From assembly GCF_019038415.1 (NCBI RefSeq), contig NZ_JAFKRG010000046.1, forward strand, positions 1 to 64,000: 64,000 nucleotides of DNA, in the 5' to 3' direction. Shown here in pieces: positions 43,481 through 50,263 of the stretch. The first letter of the stretch is position 1. Each line of letters begins with the position of its first letter. Made by a program: the position numbers and the translations under genes. Under the pieces are notes generated by a model. It made no database searches, was not told where the DNA came from, and was given only the letters and a program-made list of their open reading frames with translations. This DNA is from Synechococcus sp. CCY 9618. GTDB taxonomy: Bacteria > Cyanobacteriota > Cyanobacteriia > PCC-6307 > Cyanobiaceae.

Positions 43481-44299
43481 TCAGTTGTCCGGACGTGGAA
43501 AGACCGTGATGCTGGCTTGCTCCCTGTAGGTATCCTCCGCCATGCTGTCCACCCGGAAAGCGGTCCAGGTGGCGAAGGGTTCCGGATCGGAACCGGTCAT
43601 GGGCCATTCGATGCGTCGCCTCTGGTAGGTCAGGCCGACGCAGGTGAGAGCTTGATCGTCGGCCATCAGCGACCACAGGAGCCTCAGATCACTGCGCTGG
43701 TAGGCGATCGGCTCTTGCTGAAGACTGCGCTCCGCGGGGAAACCGGGCGAGAATTCAAGGCGCCGTCGGTTTTCCCAGCAAAGATAGTTGCCATTTTCGG
43801 TGGGATAGAACCAGCAGGTCTCGTTATCGGCATCCCTCAGAGGGAACTGATCCAGACAGGTGATGCGTTCCAGCTGCAGGCGCCGGGCCGGATGGACGCT
43901 GATGTCCTCTTCCTGCTCCGATCCGGTCAGCTCATAGGCTCCCAGCCACAGAGACTTGGGATCGATGTGGGGAACCACTGCATCGCAGATCATTCGACGG
44001 GGCAGGGCTGAACCATTCGAAACCTCCGCTTGCTCCCCTTCGCAGGGTTCGGTGCGAACGGGTTCGAACGGATCAGCGCCACTCGCATCGGCCTGACCAG
44101 AGCCGACCAGCTCATCGAGAGTGCCGGCGTGGTGCGGAGGTACCCGGAACATGCGCAGGGCCACTCCGCTGGCGACCCCCTGACGCTGGGCCGCCACCAG
44201 GGACGTCCAGGCAACATCCTCATCGGGCAGCAATCCCTGAGGGGCGAGGACAAAGACGAGAGCGTGCGCCATGGCAGGAAGTGGGATCGCCGCAAACAT
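43481..44299 (-). CDS. exported hypothetical protein
   Basis: A 272-residue protein that starts with a short hydrophobic stretch (FAAIPLPAMAHALVFVLAP), which may be a signal peptide or buried core. The rest is hydrophilic with scattered cysteines (EPCEG, MICDAV, ITCLD, ETCWFYP, LTCVGL). The segment NETCWFYPTENGNYLCWENRR and later IEWPMTGSDPEPFATWTAF look beta-rich. No family recognised. Codon use is slightly less GC-rich than the neighbours. It lies directly after an 11-base-pair hairpin, 54 bases downstream of an HLIP gene. [Cys segment given in part.]. Confidence 0.62.
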   Translation of the reverse strand: MFAAIPLPAMAHALVFVLAPQGLLPDEDVAWTSLVAAQRQGVASGVALRMFRVPPHHAGTLDELVGSGQADASGADPFEPVRTEPCEGEQAEVSNGSALPRRMICDAVVPHIDPKSLWLGAYELTGSEQEEDISVHPARRLQLERITCLDQFPLRDADNETCWFYPTENGNYLCWENRRRLEFSPGFPAERSLQQEPIAYQRSDLRLLWSLMADDQALTCVGLTYQRRRIEWPMTGSDPEPFATWTAFRVDSMAEDTYREQASITVFPRPDN

Positions 44300-44303
44300 C
44301 AAA

Positions 44304-44328
44304 GCCCGGATGGCAGAGCCATCCGGGC
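44304..44328 (-). terminator. strong hairpin between HLIP copy B and the exported-protein gene
   Basis: A perfect 11-base-pair inverted repeat GCCCGGATGGC/GCCATCCGGGC with a three-base loop, followed on the minus strand by only TTTGATG. It can terminate HLIP transcripts partially and lies just upstream of the next start codon, so read-through could feed that gene. Confidence 0.6.
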
Positions 44329-44353
44329 CGTTGACGCAGAAGGCTTCGGAGGA

Positions 44354-44497
44354 TCAGCCGAGGCCGATCTGGGAAAGGATGCCCTGGCCGGTGAGGATCT
44401 CGGTGCCGAGGCCGATCACGAAACCAAGCATGGCCAGTCGGCCATTCCAGGTTTCAGCAAAGGCGACGAAACCGAAGCGGGAGGTGGAGTCAGTCAT
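44354..44497 (-). CDS. high-light-inducible protein, 47 residues (copy B)
   Basis: A minimal HLIP with AETWNGRLAMLGFVIGLGTE and LTGQGILSQIGLG, almost identical to copy A at 30841-30984. It has one thylakoid helix and the E-T-W-N-G-R pigment-binding set. The ATG at 44497 was found by translation; the gene is too short for many gene finders. The near-identity of two copies 13 kb apart suggests a recent duplication or gene conversion. Confidence 0.95.
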   Translation of the reverse strand: MTDSTSRFGFVAFAETWNGRLAMLGFVIGLGTEILTGQGILSQIGLG

Positions 44498-44527
44498 GAA
44501 GGGGAGTGGGTTGCGAAACTTGAAGAG

Positions 44528-44535
44528 AGTGTAAA
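44528..44535 (-). promoter_or_regulatory. HLR1-like half-site upstream of HLIP copy B
   Basis: On the minus strand TTTACACT matches KTTACAWW except one base (C for W). It lies 30 bases upstream of the ATG; TACACT itself could be the -10 box. Confidence 0.3.
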
Positions 44536-44560
44536 GGATCGTGAAGCCTTGTGACGGTAT

Positions 44561-44815
44561 TCAGCGATGCCGTTGTCGGCCAAGGGGCTCGATCCATTCA
44601 TCGAACAGGCCGGACGACGCCGTTTCAAGCGGGCTGATCGACGGCAGACGACAGCCGAGCTGGATGTCGCCCTGGTCGAGCAGCCGCCCGAGCCGCAGCG
44701 CCGTGGCCTCCTCGAGGCGGGAGAAGCGATCCTGGCCGTGGGTCAGCCAGGAGAGTTCTGAAGGGGTGATGACACCCGTCGAGAGGGATTCGAGATAAAG
44801 CTCACCGACCGTCAT
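44561..44815 (-). CDS. conserved cyanobacterial small protein
   Basis: An 84-residue protein: MTVGELYLESLSTGVITPSE, then LSWLTHGQDRFSRLEEATALRLGRLLDQGDI, then a variable tail. The first 60 residues look like a conserved helical domain found in picocyanobacteria, with no named family that I can give. It is soluble. The start ATG follows an AT-rich leader. Confidence 0.7.
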   Translation of the reverse strand: MTVGELYLESLSTGVITPSELSWLTHGQDRFSRLEEATALRLGRLLDQGDIQLGCRLPSISPLETASSGLFDEWIEPLGRQRHR

Positions 44816-44913
44816 GGCTTATGTAACGGAACATGAAGATTGTGGCGCAGCCCGCCGGGAACCGTGGGGCGGCCTCCGGATGGAGACAAGGTCGCGGCGT
44901 CGCGGCCGCTGTG

Positions 44914-44921
44914 TTTACAAT
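44914..44921 (+). promoter_or_regulatory. HLR1-type half-site / -10 box of a short unit
   Basis: TTTACAAT is an exact KTTACAWW match and contains TACAAT, a good -10 box. It lies 26 bases upstream of the strong terminator at 44940-44969, so transcription from it would give only about 40-45 bases unless termination is bypassed into the 45-residue ORF at 45017. Confidence 0.35.
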
Positions 44922-44939
44922 TCTTAAGACGTTCTTCGG

Positions 44940-44969
44940 GGACGGGTTCGCTGACCCGTCCTTTTTTTT
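44940..44969 (+). terminator. Rho-independent terminator
   Basis: A perfect 8-base-pair stem GGACGGGT/ACCCGTCC with a six-base loop (TCGCTG), followed by eight T residues. No plus-strand gene ends just upstream, so it either caps a very short RNA or acts as an attenuator for the small gene downstream. Confidence 0.88.
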
Positions 44970-45016
44970 GGCCTCGCCCTGCCCCGGCGACCCCCTTGCC
45001 TGCCCGAGAGAGCAGG

Positions 45017-45154
45017 ATGAACCTGCAGACGGTGAGGATGCTCATGGATACGGAAGTGGTGCTGCCCATCGCCGGGGCGGCGGTCCTGATCGTGATGGTG
45101 GTGGTCGGCGTGGTGGTGGTGGTGCTCCGGCCCAGCGATCTGCCGAAGCGCTGA
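45017..45154 (+). CDS. small single-helix membrane protein
   Basis: A 45-residue protein: a short N-terminus (MNLQTVRMLMDTEVV), a 25-residue hydrophobic helix (LPIAGAAVLIVMVVVGVVVV) and a tail LRPSDLPKR. An AGCAGG ribosome-like site precedes the ATG. The size and topology fit a photosystem or membrane-complex subunit, but no family is recognised. It follows the terminator and precedes the photolyase gene by 22 bases. Confidence 0.5.
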   Translation: MNLQTVRMLMDTEVVLPIAGAAVLIVMVVVGVVVVVLRPSDLPKR

Positions 45155-45176
45155 ACGCGGTTCCTAAGCTGAATTG

Positions 45177-46772
45177 ATGGCGTTGCAGGTGGTCTGGTTC
45201 AAGCGCGATCTGCGCAGCCACGACCACCGCCCCCTGCTGGAAGCTCGCCGACGGGGTCCGGTGCTGCCCCTGTTCGTGGCGGAGCCCGAGCTGTGGCGAC
45301 AACCCGACGCCTCCTCGCGGCAGTGGAGTTTCTGCCGCGAGGGGCTCGAGGAATTGCGCACAGCCCTGGCCGACCTCGGACAGCCCCTGGTGGTGCGCGT
45401 CGGCGATGTGGTGGCCGTGCTCGAAGCCGCCCACCGAGGCCACGGCATCGCCGGTCTCTGGAGCCACCAGGAGACGGGCAACCTCTGGACCTTCGAGCGG
45501 GATCGGCGCGTGGCCGCCTGGGCCCGTGAGCGGGGGATTCCCTGGCGGGAAACCGCCCCCTTCGGCGTGATCCGGGGGCTGAAGGATCGCCGCGGCTGGG
45601 CCCGGGCCTGGGAGCGCCGCATGGCCGACCCCCTGCCGGGCGCCCCCGAGGGCCTGCCCCCCCTTGACGGGATCCGGCCCGGTGCCCTGCCCGCCGCCGG
45701 GGAGCTGGGGCTGACGGAGGATCCCTGCCCCGGGCGACAACGGGGCGGACGGGCCAGGGGCCTCGACCTGCTCGAGGGATTCCTGCATCAACGGGGGCGT
45801 GCCTACCACCTCCGGCTCTCCAGTCCGCTGACGGCGTTCGAAGCGTGTTCGAGGCTCTCTCCCCATCTGGCCTGGGGAACCATCTCCATGGCGGAAGTGG
45901 TGCAGGCCACCCGCGCCCGGCGCCAGGACCTGATGGGGCTGCCCGCGGCGGCGGCGGCCGGCTGGCCCCGGGCTCTCGATGCCTTCCTCTCCCGTCTGCA
46001 CTGGCACTGCCACTTCATCCAGAAGCTGGAGAGTCAGCCTTCGATCGAGAACCTGGAGCTCCATCCCGCCACCCGCGGACTGCGCTGTACCGACCCGGAG
46101 CGGCTGGCGGCCTGGAGCACGGGGCACACGGGGGTGCCCTTCGTGGATGCCTGCATGCGTGCCCTGCGGGCCAGCGGCTGGATCAACTTCCGCATGCGGG
46201 CCATGCTGATGTCCTTCGCCAGCCACCACCTCTGGATCGACTGGCGCGACAGCGGCCTGCACCTGGCCCGCCAGTTCGTCGACTACGAGCCCGGCATCCA
46301 CTGGAGCCAGTGCCAGATGCAGAGCGGCACCACCGGCATCAACACGATCCGGATCTACAACCCGCTCAAGCAGGGCCTCGACCACGATCCCGACGGCCTG
46401 TTCCTGACCCGCTGGCTGCCGGAGCTGGCCCGGGTGCCCGCCGCCTGGCGGCATGAGCCCTGGCGGATGGATGGGGCCACCCAGGCGGCCTGCGGCTGCC
46501 GCATCGGGTCGGACTATCCGGCTCCGATCGTGGACCTGGCCGTCGCCGCCCGGCAGGCCCGTGAGCGGCTGTGGGCCCTGCGGCGCCAGGACGGCTTCGC
46601 CGCCACGGCGGCGGCCATCCAGGAGCGGCACGGCTCCAGGCGATCGGGGCTGCCTCCCACCGGGCGGCGCCGGAGCAGCGGCCGCCGTCGTGGCGACGAT
46701 GGCCAGCTCAGCCTCGACCTGAACCTGGGGCTCGGCCATGGGGCCGGCAGCAGCCCGCAACCAGGAGCCTGA
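45177..46772 (+). CDS. cryptochrome/photolyase family flavoprotein
   Basis: A 531-residue enzyme. An N-terminal alpha/beta antenna-binding domain (VVWFKRDLRSHDHRPLLEAR) is followed by the helical FAD domain. The latter has ASGWINFRMRAMLMSFASHH, WSQCQMQSGTTGINTIRIYN and PLKQGLDHDPDG, typical of the photolyase FAD pocket. The C-terminus is an Arg-rich extension of about 40 residues that may contact DNA. The family includes CPD photolyases and cryptochromes; the sequence alone does not decide. The ATG at 45177 matches the usual start (MALQVVWFKRDLR). Confidence 0.88.
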   Translation: MALQVVWFKRDLRSHDHRPLLEARRRGPVLPLFVAEPELWRQPDASSRQWSFCREGLEELRTALADLGQPLVVRVGDVVAVLEAAHRGHGIAGLWSHQETGNLWTFERDRRVAAWARERGIPWRETAPFGVIRGLKDRRGWARAWERRMADPLPGAPEGLPPLDGIRPGALPAAGELGLTEDPCPGRQRGGRARGLDLLEGFLHQRGRAYHLRLSSPLTAFEACSRLSPHLAWGTISMAEVVQATRARRQDLMGLPAAAAAGWPRALDAFLSRLHWHCHFIQKLESQPSIENLELHPATRGLRCTDPERLAAWSTGHTGVPFVDACMRALRASGWINFRMRAMLMSFASHHLWIDWRDSGLHLARQFVDYEPGIHWSQCQMQSGTTGINTIRIYNPLKQGLDHDPDGLFLTRWLPELARVPAAWRHEPWRMDGATQAACGCRIGSDYPAPIVDLAVAARQARERLWALRRQDGFAATAAAIQERHGSRRSGLPPTGRRRSSGRRRGDDGQLSLDLNLGLGHGAGSSPQPGA

Positions 46773-46849
46773 AGCGGCGCGGAGACGGCAGAAGGCGCTT
46801 CACGTTTCGTTACCTGAAGCGCCAGAATCTTCACACTTCAGCCGTTGTC

Positions 46850-47512
46850 ATGACCACCACTCTCCTGCTCGAGATCTTCGCGGGCTTCTTCACCGCCTTT
46901 GTGGCCCTCTGGATGATCGCCCTCAACCGTCCCCGTTCCGTCGCCTCCGGCCCCGCCAGCACCCCGCCTGCCTTCGCTCTTCCCCCCGTCGCCGCTATTC
47001 GAGGGGGACTTGAGAGCTACTTCCTGCGGGAAGGTCGCCTGGCCAACATCGGCCTGCTGGTGCTGCGGCTGGCCATCGGAGCGATGATGATCCACCACGG
47101 CCAGGACAAGCTGGGCAACCCCCAGTCCTTCGCTGACAACTACGTGGTGCCCCTGCACCTCCCCTTTCCCCTGTTCTTCGCCTACGCGGCTGGCTACGCG
47201 GAGATCTTCGGCAGCTGGCTGCTGATCCTGGGCCTGCTCTCTCCCCTCGGTGCCCTCGCCCTGACCGGGACCATGTCGGTGGCGGCTTACCACCACATCC
47301 TCACCAGCGGGCTCAACATCTACGTGCTCGAGCTTGTGGTGCTCTACCTGGGCGGCAGCCTGGCCCTGCTGCTGGTGGGCCCTGGCCGTTACTCCTTCGA
47401 TGCCGGGATCGTGGCGGAACTCCTGGCCGACGACACCCTCGCCGCGGACACTGCGACTGACGCCCCGGAAGCCGAGGCTCCCGCCTTCACCATGGTGTCT
47501 GACGCCGGCTGA
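46850..47512 (+). CDS. DoxX family membrane protein
   Basis: A 220-residue protein with an N-terminal anchor helix (LLLEIFAGFFTAFVALWMIA), a Pro-rich linker, and a four-helix DoxX domain (LLVLRLAIGAMMIHHGQDKLG, GYAEIFGSWLLILGLLSPLG, VLELVVLYLGGSLALLL). DoxX proteins are often linked to redox or quinone chemistry; the His-rich loop MIHHGQDKL is typical. An acidic tail extends past the domain. It follows the photolyase gene by 77 bases. Confidence 0.82.
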   Translation: MTTTLLLEIFAGFFTAFVALWMIALNRPRSVASGPASTPPAFALPPVAAIRGGLESYFLREGRLANIGLLVLRLAIGAMMIHHGQDKLGNPQSFADNYVVPLHLPFPLFFAYAAGYAEIFGSWLLILGLLSPLGALALTGTMSVAAYHHILTSGLNIYVLELVVLYLGGSLALLLVGPGRYSFDAGIVAELLADDTLAADTATDAPEAEAPAFTMVSDAG

Positions 47513-47583
47513 GCAGGCCCGGGTGAGCGTCGGGAGCCCTGCATCGCTGATACCTTGGGCGGCCCGGAAGGAGGAGGTCGTCC

Positions 47584-49302
47584 GTGCCCCCGCGCCACAC
47601 CCCTCTGAGCAGAGCTCCTGGACGTCGCCTGCTGCGCTGGCTGGCGCTCACTCTGTTGCTGATGGCCAGCCTGCTGGGGCCCATCCAGCCGGGCCGGGCT
47701 CAGCTCCAGACCCTGCCCACCGGGGTGATCCAGGACCCGAGAAAGCCTCCTGTCGGAGTCACCCGGTTGGGGGATCTCGAGTCAGCCCGGGTCAGCTCCC
47801 CGATCGACAACCGACCGCTCTTCGCCATCGCGTCCCCCACGGTCTTCAACCGGGAGCAGATCCCCGAGGACCGGGTTCCCGTCGAGGTACGGGCCCGGGA
47901 CGTCTCCAGGAAGCTGCTGCAGTCCCTGCCGCGGTCGCTGTTCGGAGACGAGACCGCCACGGTCAGGGTCTCCAGCTCCGATGGCAGGCCGATCCTGACG
48001 ATCGTCGATCCCGGAAACTCCTCACCGATCCAGCTGCTCGCCGTTACCGAGGAGGACGCGGCGTATCACGGCACCAGTGCCGACCAGCTGGCCTGGCAGT
48101 GGCGTGAGCGGCTGCAGCAGGACCTCGACCGGGCCCGGCAGGTGCTCTCCCGGGAGGAACTGCTCCAGCGGGCCGGCGAGGCGGCTCGCATTCTCCTGGC
48201 CCTGGCGGCGGCCAGCCTGGCCCTGGGATGGCTGCGCCACCGGTTGCTGCGCCACAACCGGGCCCTCATCGAGGCGCTTCAGCCTCCGGTCGAGGGCCCG
48301 CCGCCGCCCCGGGGGCCCGGTGCCGAAGCCGGAGAAATGCTGGATCTGCGCAGCCGCTTCCTGCGCACCGTCCAGCAGCGCTTCAGCCTTGAGCGACGCA
48401 TCCGCACCCACGGGGTCCTGGCCTGGGCCCTGCTCTGGATGCTGCTCGGTCTGTGGTACGCGGGCCTGTATCGCATCCTCTCGCGGCTGCCGGTGCTGAT
48501 GGGCTGGAGCCCCTATGTGCTGACGACCCCCCTGTTCCTGCTGCTGCTCTGGTTCGGAGTCAGCGCAGCGATCCGGGTGGGCCAGAGCCTGGTGGAACGG
48601 GCGCTCGACGGCTGGGCCGGCTCACCTGGGCTGGCCGGCGATGCAGGCCAGCGGCAGGCCCTGCGCGCCCGCACGATCTCCGGCGCCCTCAAGGGCCTGC
48701 TCACCGTGGTGCTGGTGATCATGGGCGTTCTTTTGACCCTGGGCCTGTTCAGCGTCCCCACCTATTCGATTCTGGCGGGGGGTGCGGTCATCGGTCTGGC
48801 GGTCTCCCTGGGCTCCCAGAACCTCGTCAAGGATCTGGTGCACGGCTGCCTGATCCTGCTGGAGGACCAGTACGCCATCGGGGACATCATCGAAGTGGGC
48901 GGCAGGACGGGCCTGGTGGAGAATCTGAACCTGCGCATCACCCAGCTGCGCAACAGCCAGGGCCATCTCATCACGGTGCCCAACAGCCTCATCAACGACG
49001 TCATCAACACCACCAGGGACTGGGCCCAGGTGGACCTGGCCATCCAGGTGGCGGGAAGCAGCGATCCCCATCGGGTGATGGCCGTGCTGTGGCAGGTGGC
49101 CGAGGATCTGCGACACGATCCCTCCTGGCGGCAGCGGCTGCCCCACCCTCCCGAGGTGCTGGGCATCGAGGACCTCTCACCGGCCGGCATCACCCTGCGC
49201 GTCTGGCTGAAGACCACGCCGATGGCCCAGTGGAGTGTGGCCCGGGAACTGCGCCTGCGGGTGCAGCAGGCTTTCACCCGGGAGGAGATCCGCCTGGCCT
49301 GA
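47584..49302 (+). CDS. MscS-type mechanosensitive channel
   Basis: A 572-residue membrane protein. A signal peptide (LLRWLALTLLLMASLLGPIQ) leads to a periplasmic region of about 170 residues. Two helices, further membrane segments and the MscS core follow: GAVIGLAVSLGSQNLVKDLV (the channel helix with Gly/Ala spacing) and GCLILLEDQYAIGDIIEVGG, then RTGLVENLNLRITQLRN and VPNSLINDVINTTRDW. The start is a GTG at 47584. It would release ions on osmotic downshock. Confidence 0.88.
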   Translation: MPPRHTPLSRAPGRRLLRWLALTLLLMASLLGPIQPGRAQLQTLPTGVIQDPRKPPVGVTRLGDLESARVSSPIDNRPLFAIASPTVFNREQIPEDRVPVEVRARDVSRKLLQSLPRSLFGDETATVRVSSSDGRPILTIVDPGNSSPIQLLAVTEEDAAYHGTSADQLAWQWRERLQQDLDRARQVLSREELLQRAGEAARILLALAAASLALGWLRHRLLRHNRALIEALQPPVEGPPPPRGPGAEAGEMLDLRSRFLRTVQQRFSLERRIRTHGVLAWALLWMLLGLWYAGLYRILSRLPVLMGWSPYVLTTPLFLLLLWFGVSAAIRVGQSLVERALDGWAGSPGLAGDAGQRQALRARTISGALKGLLTVVLVIMGVLLTLGLFSVPTYSILAGGAVIGLAVSLGSQNLVKDLVHGCLILLEDQYAIGDIIEVGGRTGLVENLNLRITQLRNSQGHLITVPNSLINDVINTTRDWAQVDLAIQVAGSSDPHRVMAVLWQVAEDLRHDPSWRQRLPHPPEVLGIEDLSPAGITLRVWLKTTPMAQWSVARELRLRVQQAFTREEIRLA

Positions 49303-49354
49303 GGGCAGAGGGCCCCCGCCACCGATAGGGTCGCAGCCAGCTGCCGCTGGCACC

Positions 49355-50263
49355 ATGGCCCTGGACATCGCCCTGCTGGGCAGCGGGCTTCTGGGCGGCG
49401 CCATCGGCGAACGGCTGCTGGAACGGGGGCACCGGCTCACGGTCTGGAACCGGACGCCGGAACGGGCGGCCTCCCTGGTGGACGCCGGCGCCACCGCGGC
49501 CACCGGCGCGGCCGAAGCCGCCGCTCGCTGCCCCTGGCTCATGACCGTCCTCAGCGACGGGGCCGCCTGCCGCAGCGTGCTGATCGACGCCATCGGCGCT
49601 GGACTGCGGGGACGCACCGTGATCCAGATCGGCACGATCGGAGTCGGCGAGAGCAGGGCGCTGGCCACCGAGGTCGAGGCCCGGGGCGGCGCCTTTCTGG
49701 AGGCGCCGGTGCTGGGCAGCCGACCGGAGGCCCGTGCGGGCCAGCTCCAGGTGATGGCCGGCGGCAACACCGAGCTGTTCGCGCGGGCCCTCCCCCTGCT
49801 GCGGGACCTGGACCCGGAACCCCGACGCATGGGGGAGAGGGGGGCCGGGCTGGAGACCAAGCTGGCCCTGAACCAGCTGATCGCCAGCCTCACCCACGCC
49901 TTCAGCCTCTCCCTGCATCTGGTGGAGGCCGCCGGCGTGGAGGTGGAGAGCTTCATGGCCATCCTGCGGGCCAGCGCGCTCTACGCCCCCACCTTCGACA
50001 AGAAGTTGCCGAAGCTGCGCAGCGGCGACTACGCCAACCCCAACTTCCCCACCGCCCACCTGCGCAAGGACCTCCGTCTCTTCATGGAGGCGGCTGAAGC
50101 CCATGGCCTGCGGACGGATGGCCTGGCGGGACTGGCCCAGCTGCTCGCAGAAGCCACGGCAGCCGGCATCGACAACCTCGACTACAGCGCCCTGCACCGG
50201 CTCACCGCGGCGGTCACCCCTTCAGGAGCGGCGCAGCCGGTTGGGAAAGAAGGCGGGGGCTGA
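49355..50263 (+). CDS. NAD(P)-dependent beta-hydroxyacid dehydrogenase family protein
   Basis: A 302-residue protein of the 3-hydroxyisobutyrate/glyoxylate-reductase family. The N-terminal Rossmann fold starts IALLGSGLLGGAIGERLLER; the substrate-binding TIGVGESRALA and the conserved Lys in ETKLALNQLIASLTHAF follow, and the C-terminal helical domain has YANPNFPTAHLRKDLRL. Substrate (glyoxylate, succinic semialdehyde or similar) is not determined. Its last 42 bases overlap the convergent kinase/WYL gene. Confidence 0.84.
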   Translation: MALDIALLGSGLLGGAIGERLLERGHRLTVWNRTPERAASLVDAGATAATGAAEAAARCPWLMTVLSDGAACRSVLIDAIGAGLRGRTVIQIGTIGVGESRALATEVEARGGAFLEAPVLGSRPEARAGQLQVMAGGNTELFARALPLLRDLDPEPRRMGERGAGLETKLALNQLIASLTHAFSLSLHLVEAAGVEVESFMAILRASALYAPTFDKKLPKLRSGDYANPNFPTAHLRKDLRLFMEAAEAHGLRTDGLAGLAQLLAEATAAGIDNLDYSALHRLTAAVTPSGAAQPVGKEGGG

